Shown in pieces: positions 50,617-58,101 of a DNA stretch of 64,000 nucleotides (its first letter is position 1; every line of letters starts with the position of its first letter). The DNA comes from Amycolatopsis sp. DSM 110486. Its GTDB lineage: Bacteria > Actinomycetota > Actinomycetes > Mycobacteriales > Pseudonocardiaceae. Made by a program: the position numbers and the translations under genes. The notes under the pieces were generated by a model, which saw only the letters and a list, made by a program, of their open reading frames with translations, did no database searches and had not been told where the DNA came from. Location of the stretch: assembly GCF_019468465.1 (NCBI RefSeq), contig NZ_CP080519.1, positions 186,001-250,000 of the forward strand, in the 5' to 3' direction.

Positions 50617-51347
50617 GAGCCGGCCTCGACCGAGCGGCCGGCGGCCGGTTTCGAGCGTGCTCGAACGAAGATGCTGTCCATGCCGGCTCCTTCATCTGTA
50701 CGGTGCAGCTCCCACACGTAGCCCCACAGGTACGACGTCGCATACGACCGATACGGCCGCCATGGCTCACTGCGCTGCTCCGCGGCCTTCGGCGTGATCC
50801 GCCTGTCCAGTCGATCGAATGTCGTGATCGCCGAGCGCACAGCGAGGTCGCCGGCCGGGAAGATGTCCGGTCGACGCAGGTACCGCATCATGAACATCTT
50901 CGCTGTCGAAGGACCGATACCCGCCACGGCCACGAGCTTGGTTTGAATTTCGGCATCCGACATCGCCGCGAGCTTGTCCGGGTCCAGCAGGCCGTCATCG
51001 GCGTGTTCTGCAACCTCGCGGATTGCCCTGGCTTTCGGGTGGGACAAGCCCGCTCCGCGCAGAGTCCGTTCGTCGGCCGTGACGACCCGCTCCGTGGTGA
51101 TGGAGCCGCCCAGCTGCATGACAAGCCGGTTGTAGATCGCCAAGGCGGTTGCCCTGCTGAGCTGCCGCGAGGCGATCGCGAACGACAACCATTCGAGCGG
51201 GCCGTGGACCTCGACCGGAAGGTGTGACTCGTAGGCATCGATCGGTCCTGTCGACCGCACCCAGAGGGCGAGCGAGTCGCCGCGCGAGCCCAAGTACTCG
51301 TACGCGGCGCGCTGTTCCTTGGTTGCGCGCTTCCCCGTGCGAGTCAT
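50613..51347 (-). CDS. AlkA-like DNA-3-methyladenine glycosylase II (HhH-GPD)
   Basis: This 244-residue glycosylase has LSFAIASRQLSRATALAIYN, the HhH motif LVAVAGIGPSTAKMFMM and the catalytic Asp in IFPAGDLAVRSAI, with the closing WRPYRSYATSYLWGYVW. It excises alkylated bases. ATG 51347 is chosen. The stop overlaps the GMC pseudogene ATG. An operator-family dyad (51471-51486) lies 124 bp upstream, shared with the divergent SDR gene, so the repair enzyme may belong to the TetR regulon. Confidence 0.85.
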   Translation of the reverse strand: MTRTGKRATKEQRAAYEYLGSRGDSLALWVRSTGPIDAYESHLPVEVHGPLEWLSFAIASRQLSRATALAIYNRLVMQLGGSITTERVVTADERTLRGAGLSHPKARAIREVAEHADDGLLDPDKLAAMSDAEIQTKLVAVAGIGPSTAKMFMMRYLRRPDIFPAGDLAVRSAITTFDRLDRRITPKAAEQRSEPWRPYRSYATSYLWGYVWELHRTDEGAGMDSIFVRARSKPAAGRSVEAGS

Positions 51348-51470
51348 GGTCACGTCACCAGGGTCCCAAATATGGCCCGCATAGTCCAGGAACAGGTCGC
51401 GCGATCCAGACGTTCGCCCGAGCCCGTAATGGTGGCAGGCCAAGTACGCGCCGCAGGTCGACCGCACGAG

Positions 51471-51486
51471 TGGACTATATGGTTCT
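51471..51486. promoter_or_regulatory. Degenerate operator-family dyad between AlkA and SDR genes
   Basis: TGGACTATATGGTTCT has a perfect left half-site and core but a changed right half (GTTCT for GTCCA). It lies between the divergent AlkA-like and SDR genes. Confidence 0.4.
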
Positions 51487-51605
51487 CTTCGGTGCATGAT
51501 GGATAGGCGGGTAGCCGTCCTCTGGCACCTCGCGACACCGGCTGGGCTCGGCGCCATGTCGTCGAGCTGTCGTGTCAAGAGACCAACTACTGTGGAGTGA
51601 TCACC

Positions 51606-52352
51606 ATGTCGGCACGTGCAGCCCTGATCACCGGCGGCACCAGCGGGATCGGGAAGGCGACCGCGCAGGTACTGCACAGCCGTGGCTATCGCGTCGCGGT
51701 CACCGGACAACGTCCGGAAAGCGTCGCCCGGGCGCGCGAGGAGTTCCCCGAAGACGTTCTGGTCTTGCAAGCCGACGCGCGCTCGCTCGCTGACACCGAC
51801 AAGGTGGTGTCCGAAGTCGGCGAACGATTCGGGAGTCTGACCACGCTGTACCTGAACGCCGGCGTCAGCCGGCCCGTGACTCTGGACGTCTGCGACGAAG
51901 CGGCCTTCGACGAGGTGTTCGCCGTCAACACCAAAGGGCAGTTCTTCACCCTGGTCAAGGCGCTGCCGCTGCTGACCGACGGCGCTTCTGTCATTGTCAC
52001 GGTGGGAATCGGAGCGACGCGAAGCCTGACCGGCAACAGCATCGCGGCCGGGTCGCACGGCGCGTTGCTGGCCATGATCCCGACGCTGGCCTTGGAGCTC
52101 GCCCCGCGCCGCATCCGGGTCAACGCCGTGAGCCCGGGATTCACCGACACCCCCATGACGCGGACCGCTCTCGGCACGGGATCTGACGACGTCCCCGCGA
52201 CGATGGCGGAGATGGCGGAGAAGAACCCGTTCGGTCGCCTGGGCACGCCTGAGGACATCGCCGGGACCGTCGCGTTCCTGGCTTCGGACGAGGCCGCCTA
52301 CGTCACAGGGCAGGAGATCGTGGTGTCCGGCGGCGCCGGGTTGGCCATCTGA
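51606..52352 (+). CDS. SDR-family protein lacking the Ser-Tyr-Lys triad
   Basis: This 248-residue protein has the SDR cofactor motif ALITGGTSGIGKATA, LYLNAGVS, and the C-terminal PFGRLGTPEDIAGTVAFLAS. In the active-site region it reads VIVTVGIGATRSLTGNSIAA then GSHGALLAM. The usual N-V-S-S, Y and K positions are V-G-I, Ala and His, so none of the classical catalytic residues is present. It may use other chemistry or be non-catalytic. ATG 51606 is preferred to the frame start at 51597. A hairpin terminator follows. Confidence 0.82.
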   Translation: MSARAALITGGTSGIGKATAQVLHSRGYRVAVTGQRPESVARAREEFPEDVLVLQADARSLADTDKVVSEVGERFGSLTTLYLNAGVSRPVTLDVCDEAAFDEVFAVNTKGQFFTLVKALPLLTDGASVIVTVGIGATRSLTGNSIAAGSHGALLAMIPTLALELAPRRIRVNAVSPGFTDTPMTRTALGTGSDDVPATMAEMAEKNPFGRLGTPEDIAGTVAFLASDEAAYVTGQEIVVSGGAGLAI

Positions 52353-52384
52353 CCGAGCGCACGAGAAGACGAACCTTCAACGGT

Positions 52385-52407
52385 CGGCAGGATTCCGCAT
52401 CCTGCCG
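52385..52407. terminator. Bidirectional hairpin between convergent genes
   Basis: CGGCAGGAT-TCCGC-ATCCTGCCG has perfect 9-bp arms and a 5-nt loop, between the SDR stop (52352) and the flavoprotein stop (52417). Confidence 0.6.
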
Positions 52408-52416
52408 GCCGTCTCA

Positions 52417-53787
52417 TCACTGCAGCTGACTGACGAGTTTGTCGGCGGCGAGGGTGAGGGCTTCCGTGTAGCTGGGGAACTGGACGATGCCGTCGGCGAG
52501 ATCGTCGATGGTGAGGTGGTGCCGAATGGCGAGGGCGGCGGTGTTGATCCACTCGCCGGCGAGCGGAGCGACGGCCCAGGCACCGACGAGTGTGCGCTGC
52601 CGGCGGTCCGCGATCAGTGTGAAGGTTCCGTAGGGGTCCGTCTCGTAGGTGTAGGGGCGCGCGATCTCGTCGGCCAGCTGCAGGGTGGAGGCCACGATGT
52701 CGATCCCCTGGCAGCGGGCTGACGCGGGGGTGAGGCCCACGGCGGCGATCTCGGGCTGGGTGAACACCACGCGGGGGACGGCGGTGTAGTCGGCGACGCG
52801 CGGGCGGCCCAAGATGTTGTCGGCCACCACGCGGCCCTGGTAAGTGGCCACGTGGGTGAACAGCGCGACTCCTGTCACGTCTCCGACGGCCCACAGCCCG
52901 TCCCCGGCCCGGCAGTTTTCGTCTACTTCGATGTGCCCCCGGGACCCGGGCCGCACGCCGACGGCCTCCAGGTTCAGGGAGGCGGTGTGGGGAGTGCGAC
53001 CGGTGGCGTTGACGAGGACATCGGTGCCCACAGTGGTGCCGTCATCCAGCTCGACGACGATCTCTTCGCCACGCCGGCCGGAAACGCGCCGGACGGTGTG
53101 CGCTCGGACGCCGGTCCGCACGTCGATTCCATCCGCAGTCAACAGCTCGGCGATCAAGTCGCCCAGTGCCGGATCTTCGCGGTCCAGCAAGCGCGAGCCG
53201 CGCTGCACGATGGTGACCTGGCTGCCCATGCGAGTCAGGAAATGGCCGAGTTCGATGCCGGTGGCGCCGCCGCCGAGGAAGGTCACCCGTTCCGGGATCC
53301 GGGTGAGGGTGGTCGTCTGGCGGTTGGTCCACACCGGCACATCGGCCAGACCGGCGATCGACAGGTGGCTCGGAGCCGCGCCGGTGGCGATGACGACGTG
53401 GTCGGCGGTCAGCGTGCGGCCCTGGACCTCGACCTTGCCGGGCCCGACCAGGCGCGCGGTCGCCTTGATCACGGTGGCGCCGAGCTTGCGCAAACCGTCG
53501 ACCTGGCCGGAGTCGTCGAGGTGGCGGACCATGAAGTCGCGGTAGTCACGCAACGTCGTCCACTCCAGACCCGGCCGCGTGAGCCCGGCGGTGCGCTCGG
53601 CTTCGGCGCGAGCTTCGGTGGAACGCAGCAGGGTCTTGGACGGGATGCAGGCCCAGTAGGCACATTCCCCGCCGATCAGCTCCTTTTCGATGACCGCGAT
53701 CCGTTTCCCGCCGGCCAGGAGCCGGTAAGCGGCGGCTTCACCGCCGGTGCCCATGCCGATCACGATCGCGTCGAAGTGTTCACTCAT
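52417..53787 (-). CDS. Pyridine nucleotide-disulfide oxidoreductase (class I, mercuric reductase-like fold)
   Basis: This 456-residue flavoprotein has the FAD motif DAIVIGMGTGGEAAAYRLLA, the redox-active disulfide in GGECAYWACIPSKTLLR, a second Rossmann motif VTFLGGGATGIELGHFL, the FAD motif GDGLWAVGDVTG and the C-terminal interface domain. The CAYWAC active site (not CVNVGC) marks an actinobacterial subgroup whose substrate is unknown; it is not lipoamide dehydrogenase. ATG 53787 is used; ATG 53799 is possible. It follows NDH-2 on the same strand with a gap of 132 bp. Confidence 0.85.
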   Translation of the reverse strand: MSEHFDAIVIGMGTGGEAAAYRLLAGGKRIAVIEKELIGGECAYWACIPSKTLLRSTEARAEAERTAGLTRPGLEWTTLRDYRDFMVRHLDDSGQVDGLRKLGATVIKATARLVGPGKVEVQGRTLTADHVVIATGAAPSHLSIAGLADVPVWTNRQTTTLTRIPERVTFLGGGATGIELGHFLTRMGSQVTIVQRGSRLLDREDPALGDLIAELLTADGIDVRTGVRAHTVRRVSGRRGEEIVVELDDGTTVGTDVLVNATGRTPHTASLNLEAVGVRPGSRGHIEVDENCRAGDGLWAVGDVTGVALFTHVATYQGRVVADNILGRPRVADYTAVPRVVFTQPEIAAVGLTPASARCQGIDIVASTLQLADEIARPYTYETDPYGTFTLIADRRQRTLVGAWAVAPLAGEWINTAALAIRHHLTIDDLADGIVQFPSYTEALTLAADKLVSQLQ

Positions 53788-53919
53788 CAAGACCACCATC
53801 CGATGGGTCTGTCCTGTCATTCCGGTCGCGGTCGAGGTCGGCTCCCCCGTCGCACGGACCAGGCCCGAAAAGACTCGCGCTGCGGCGAACGCGCGATCCT
53901 CCGAGGAAAGGGAAACCGC

Positions 53920-55278
53920 TCAACGCGGCGAGGTTCGGTCCTGAGAAGTCGGGTTCAGCAGCGCCGCGGGTTCACCGCCGTCGAGGAAAGCGTCGCGAGG
54001 GTGCTGCACCGACGCCAGCGAGAGGATGTCCCGGCCGAACAACCCGGCGGTCAGCCAGATCACGAGCACTCGGACCTTGCGTTCCCAGCTGGGCACGGCC
54101 AGCACGTGATAGCCACGATGCATCAGCCAGGCGAGTGGCCCCTTGATCACGAATCGCCGATACTGGAAGATCCCGTGACCGATGCCGAGCTCCGCGATGG
54201 AGCCGAGGCTGTGGTGACGGTAGTTCTTCGGCTTTCCGCCGCGCATGGTCGCGACGATGTTGCGGGCGAGCAGCTTTCCCTGGCGCACGGCGTGCTGGGC
54301 GTTGGGCACCGTGCGGGTGCCGGGGATCGGCGAGGTGAGGTCTTCGATCGCGGCGTCGTCGCCGGCGGCCCATGCGTCGGGTACTGGTTCGGCGTCGGTG
54401 CCGACCCGCAGGTCCGGCCGGGCGACGACGAATCCACGCTCGTCCACCGGGAGGTCGGTGTGCTTTTCCACAACCGGATTCGCCGCGTTGCCTGCCGTCC
54501 ACACGATGAGCTCCGAATCGAACTCCTCGCCGGTGGAGAGCACCACGTGCCCACCGGTCATCGACCTGATCTGCGTGTCCACGTGCACCTGCGCACCACG
54601 TCGTCGCAGGAAACGCACGACCCACCGTCCTGGCGAGTCGGTGACCTCGGGCAAGATCCGGCCCGACGCTTCGACGAGGTGGAACCGAAGCTCGTCGCGA
54701 TGCAGTTCGGGATAGCGCTTCAGCAGCGCGGTCGCCAGCGACAGCAGCTCGGCGAAGCCCTCGACGCCGGAGAACCCACCCCCGACGAAAGTGGCGGTGA
54801 GCAGCTTCTGCCGGTGCGGCCCCGGCGGCAGCACGGCCGCGCGGTCGAACGACGTCAGCAGCCGGTCGCGGATCGCGACCGCTTCCTCCACGTGCTTGAG
54901 GCCGATGGCCTGTTCGGCGATGCCTGGCACCGGGAACTTGCGGGTGACCGCGCCGGCGGTGACCACGACGACGTCGTAACCCTGTTCGAACGGGTCCCCG
55001 CCGGCGCGCCGGATCGTCACCGAACGGCGTTTGTGGTCGATCGCGTCGACCATCCCGGTGATGATCCGCGTGCGGTGGAGGTGGCGGCGCAGCGACACCG
55101 CGGCGTGCCGCGCCTCGATCGACCCGGCCACCACCTCGGGCAAGAACGGCTGATAGGTCATGTACGGCCGCGGGTCGACCACCGTCACTTCGGCCTCGTC
55201 CCGGCGCAGCTTCTTTTCGAGTTTCCACGCGGCGTAGAAGCCCGCGTATCCGCCGCCGACGATCAAGATCTTGCGCAT
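53920..55278 (-). CDS. ndh: Type II NADH dehydrogenase-like FAD protein (NDH-2)
   Basis: This 452-residue flavoprotein has two Rossmann motifs, ILIVGGGYAGFYAAWKLEKK and ATFVGGGFSGVEGFAELLS, the quinone/FAD region WTAGNAANPVVEKHTDLPVD, AWAAGDDAAIED and a C-terminal amphipathic tail for membrane attachment (LGIGHGIFQYRRF, WLMHRGYHV). NDH-2 passes electrons from NADH to menaquinone without proton pumping. ATG 55278 is chosen. The next flavoprotein gene follows on the same strand. GGTTCTTAC lies 157 bp upstream, at the end of the neighbouring gene. Confidence 0.82.
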   Translation of the reverse strand: MRKILIVGGGYAGFYAAWKLEKKLRRDEAEVTVVDPRPYMTYQPFLPEVVAGSIEARHAAVSLRRHLHRTRIITGMVDAIDHKRRSVTIRRAGGDPFEQGYDVVVVTAGAVTRKFPVPGIAEQAIGLKHVEEAVAIRDRLLTSFDRAAVLPPGPHRQKLLTATFVGGGFSGVEGFAELLSLATALLKRYPELHRDELRFHLVEASGRILPEVTDSPGRWVVRFLRRRGAQVHVDTQIRSMTGGHVVLSTGEEFDSELIVWTAGNAANPVVEKHTDLPVDERGFVVARPDLRVGTDAEPVPDAWAAGDDAAIEDLTSPIPGTRTVPNAQHAVRQGKLLARNIVATMRGGKPKNYRHHSLGSIAELGIGHGIFQYRRFVIKGPLAWLMHRGYHVLAVPSWERKVRVLVIWLTAGLFGRDILSLASVQHPRDAFLDGGEPAALLNPTSQDRTSPR

Positions 55279-55439
55279 GAGGCCTCTGTTTCTCAAGTTC
55301 GCGGCCGAAGATGCCCTAGTCGAACTCGCTGCCCGACACCGAATCGAGCCATCGCACCCAGGCCGGGCATCGTGCGCACACCGCTCTGTCCGGGCTCAGT
55401 CGTGTTGCCCGATCCTCTGCGCCGTGCCGGCGACGGTTC

Positions 55440-56129
55440 TTACCCCGGATCTTGGATCTTCCAGCCGTCCTGTGGCGGCACCGCCTGCGACACCTCCCAC
55501 AGCAGGGCCGCGGCATAGGTGCGGAACGGCGCCCACTGCCTGCCGAACCCTTCGTCGGCGCTGCCACACGCCCAGATCCGCCGGACAACCCGGGCGAGCA
55601 CCGGGTCGTCGACCGGCAGCACGTCCGGCCGGTGCAGGCGGCGGATCAGGAACAGGTCCGTCACATCACGGGGAATCCCGTACCGCGCAAGGATCTGCCG
55701 GACTTGGCAGTCGTTGCGCCCGACGAGGAGGTCCAGGTCGATGTCGCCGGCCAGCTGTGCCTGCGAAAGCCGCACCAGCCGGTCGGCGTCCGCCCGCGGC
55801 ACACCCAGCGCGGTCAGCCGGTCGGCACCGAGGTCGGCGACCATCGCCGGAGACGGGTGGCCGCACGACGCACGGCAGATCTGCGCGTACACCGTGGAAG
55901 TCGAAGGCGCGCGGAACTGCCTCGCACCGAAGTAGCGAACCAGCGCCGGGAAATGGCCGCCGAGACCGGCTTCCTCCCGGTGGCTGAACGGCTCCGGCCG
56001 GCCGAACCGGTGAACAAGGCAGCGCAAGACCGGGTCGCGCCCCACCAGGTGGTCATAAGCGAGTTCCGACTCCGTGACAGCGGCACCGACCAAGACAGGA
56101 ATATCCCGCGCGTGCAAACCGACCTTCAT
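55440..56129 (-). CDS. Divergent HhH-GPD DNA glycosylase-like protein
   Basis: This 229-residue protein has the outline of the AlkA/HhH-GPD family: HREEAGLGGHFPALVRYFGA, STVYAQICRASCG, the C-terminal aspartate region DVLPVDDPVLARVVRRIW and the closing FRTYAAALLWEVSQAVPP. The hairpin-helix-hairpin is atypical (ILARYGIPRDVTDLFLIRRL instead of GIGPWTA), so activity is uncertain. ATG 56129 follows GGAGGCGTCCG. It is the third member of this family in 22 kb and is upstream of NDH-2. Confidence 0.72.
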   Translation of the reverse strand: MKVGLHARDIPVLVGAAVTESELAYDHLVGRDPVLRCLVHRFGRPEPFSHREEAGLGGHFPALVRYFGARQFRAPSTSTVYAQICRASCGHPSPAMVADLGADRLTALGVPRADADRLVRLSQAQLAGDIDLDLLVGRNDCQVRQILARYGIPRDVTDLFLIRRLHRPDVLPVDDPVLARVVRRIWACGSADEGFGRQWAPFRTYAAALLWEVSQAVPPQDGWKIQDPG

Positions 56130-56400
56130 CGGACGCCTCCTGCTCACAGTTCAGTCCGTAGCCGGCGGACGTGGCCTTGTCCCACGCCTCGGCATGCCGA
56201 GCTCTGCGTTCCAGTCAGCCGCACGAGCGCCCAGAACGGACCTGTACCGTCCCCGGGTCGCGCGGAACCCGTAAGTCACGCGGGGCGCGAAGGAGTCAGC
56301 CAGGTCCACATAGGACTTCAGCACGCCGGCATCGACACCGCGCGCCCGGATCCGCGCACGCCGGATCCGGCGCCTCGCTGATCAACCCGTCATCGCCGGG

Positions 56401-56562
56401 CTAGCTCCGAACGGTGTCCAGAAGCTCCAGCCACGCCCTGATGAACATCTCGAACCCGTCGTCCTCGGCAGCGCGGTGCGCGGCGCCGGCGGCGGGCTCC
56501 TCCCCCGTGTCGCCGCAGCCGCCGATCGCGACCGTTTCCCGGCCGGTGAACCTGTCGGTCAT
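56401..56562 (-). CDS. Very small hypothetical protein (53 residues)
   Basis: ATG 56562, preceded by GGAGAGCT, opens a short acidic frame starting MTDRFTGRETVAIGGCGDTG and ending FEMFIRAWLELLDTVRS. The amphipathic C-terminal helix and G/C-rich third positions are gene-like. No family was recognised. It lies downstream of the MmcQ-like gene on the same strand, 60 bp after its stop, and could be its operon partner. The rest of 56130-56400 shows nothing recognisable. Confidence 0.45.
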   Translation of the reverse strand: MTDRFTGRETVAIGGCGDTGEEPAAGAAHRAAEDDGFEMFIRAWLELLDTVRS

Positions 56563-56622
56563 AGCTCTCCGTCGCATGCCGAGAGTCGTTGGTCGTTGAT
56601 CCCAGGAATTGACGGCAGCAGC

Positions 56623-57015
56623 TCAGGCGCGGCGGCCGTAGATCTGGGGATCCACGGGCCGCTCGGGCTTCGGAAGCCCGCCGACCACGAGACGGTAGGA
56701 ATCGATCACGAGCTCCTTCACCAGCTTCGCGCCGATGGTGCCCCCGCCTTCCACCGTAATCCAGTGCTTCTTGTTCATGTGGTAGCCGAGGGTGATGTCC
56801 GCGTGCTGCTCACGCAGTGCGGTGGCGTTGTCCGGATCCGCTTTCACGACCACAACCGGGTGTCCCGGCAGATCGGTCATGAGCATGAAGACCTTGCCGC
56901 GCACCTTGTAGAGGTCCCAATCGGGGCCGGAACGGTGCTCTAGGTCGGCGCCGGGCAGTGCCACACCGCAGTCGCCCGCGATCTTCTGCAGCTTGTCGCC
57001 GTCCAAGGTGACCAT
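56623..57015 (-). CDS. MmcQ/YjbR-family protein
   Basis: This protein of about 130 residues has the YjbR double-wing pattern: LDGDKLQKIAGDCGVALPGA, VRGKVFMLMTDLPGHPVVVV, LGYHMNKKHWITVEGGGTIG and a C-terminal DSYRLVVGGLP. MmcQ/YjbR proteins are predicted DNA-binding or CyaY-like small proteins of unknown role. ATG 57015 gives the family length; TTG 57006 has a better spaced GAGGAG, and ATG 57090 would add 25 residues. The word GTAAGAACC (RC of 57070-57078) lies 55 bp upstream of 57015. Confidence 0.75.
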   Translation of the reverse strand: MVTLDGDKLQKIAGDCGVALPGADLEHRSGPDWDLYKVRGKVFMLMTDLPGHPVVVVKADPDNATALREQHADITLGYHMNKKHWITVEGGGTIGAKLVKELVIDSYRLVVGGLPKPERPVDPQIYGRRA

Positions 57016-57258
57016 CTCCTCTGTCGATTCGGCTTCGATCGCCACGTACTCAGCTACCGCGACAGCGGAGGTTCTTACTGCGGAGGCCATCAACCGGGCA
57101 GCACCGCGAACTGGATCGGCCCGAGTCGGAGGTGGGCGGATGCGCTCACCTCCGACTCGGGCGCCGGGTGGTGTCCGAGTCACTCCATCACGACGGTGAC
57201 TGTGACTCAGGGCTACGGGCAGGACAGTGCTGCGCGACCTCTCGGGCTGTATCGTCCT

Positions 57259-57876
57259 TCACGTCGCGTGGAAGCGAACCTGGCCGAGGGCCATGTCGAG
57301 CGAGGCGCGCAATTGATCGGTGTCCTGGGTGGTGTGCGCCAGCAGATAACCTCCTTGCAGGGCAGCGATGACGCCGACGGCAAGGACTTCCGGCGCCACA
57401 TCGGAATCGAGCTCGCCGGCGGCCTGGATGCGCGACAAGGCCGAGGCGAGCAACCCCTGCCACCGGGAAAACGCTGTGGCGAGAGCGAGCCGGCCACGAT
57501 CGTGGCGGTGAGCGAGGTGGTAGATGAGCGAGCCGAGAGGGCAACCGCCTTGCGCCGCGCACGAATCGAGCAGTCGCGACTGCCACTGTTCGAGGTCCGT
57601 GAGGCGTTCGACTGCGTTCAGGCTGGGACGCTGCGCCCGCAAGACGACCTCGAGCTGGGCCTCGACGATCGCCTCCACGATCCCGCCGGAGTCGGGAAAC
57701 AGCTGGTTGAGCTCAGCCTGAGTCACGCGAGCGGCAGCATGAACACGCGCCGCGGTGAGCGAGCCGACGCCTTCGCGCAGCAGGAGCGTCGTCGCCGCTG
57801 CCACGACGCGCGCACGGGGTCCCGGCTCGGAAGTGTCGCGACTCGGGCAGGGCCTGTCATACCAGTCGGCCGTCAT
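57259..57876 (-). CDS. TetR/AcrR-family regulator
   Basis: This 205-residue TetR protein has an HTH of ARVVAAATTLLLREGVGSLT and ARVHAAARVTQAELNQLFPD, and the shared ligand-domain signature GGCPLGSLIYHLAHRHDRGR and ALQGGYLLAHTTQDTDQLRA. It most resembles the TetR at 26766. ATG 57876 has TACTGT (RC of 57884-57889) 7 nt upstream and is probably leaderless; the longer frame to 57927 is not needed. It is divergent from the MDR copy 2, and an operator-family dyad lies by each start, a textbook TetR-target unit. Confidence 0.85.
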   Translation of the reverse strand: MTADWYDRPCPSRDTSEPGPRARVVAAATTLLLREGVGSLTAARVHAAARVTQAELNQLFPDSGGIVEAIVEAQLEVVLRAQRPSLNAVERLTDLEQWQSRLLDSCAAQGGCPLGSLIYHLAHRHDRGRLALATAFSRWQGLLASALSRIQAAGELDSDVAPEVLAVGVIAALQGGYLLAHTTQDTDQLRASLDMALGQVRFHAT

Positions 57877-57931
57877 GGTGGCAACAGTAGCCGCACTCGT
57901 TCCGGCGGGGGACTTCCCCCTGAGCAATCAG

Positions 57932-57947
57932 GGTCTATATGGTCCAC
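57932..57947. promoter_or_regulatory. Operator-family dyad next to TetR gene 57259
   Basis: GGGTCTATATGGTCCA has a perfect right half-site and YATATG-type core. It lies 56 bp upstream of the TetR ATG, near the expected -35 region. Confidence 0.5.
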
Positions 57948-58040
57948 TTCTTATCCGCTGAGGGCAAGACAGTAGATTCGAACTCAACCTCGGCGGCGCG
58001 GCCCGGACCACCCTGCCGAGTCCGGCCGAGTTCCCCATGA

Positions 58041-58056
58041 TGGACCGTGAAGTCCA
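58041..58056. promoter_or_regulatory. TGGAC-N6-GTCCA operator next to MDR copy 2
   Basis: TGGACCGTGAAGTCCA is a perfect dyad ending 45 bp before the MDR ATG, in the divergent TetR-MDR intergenic region. Confidence 0.6.
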
Positions 58057-58101
58057 CAGAGCGTGGACGTGATCACCGCACACAGAGAGAAGAGGTTCCG
58101 G

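Noticed and set aside
56235..56251. GGACC...GGTCC-like dyad resembling the TetR operator
   Set aside because: The spacer between GGAC and GTCC is 7 nt rather than 6 and the outer bases do not match, so it does not fit the family.
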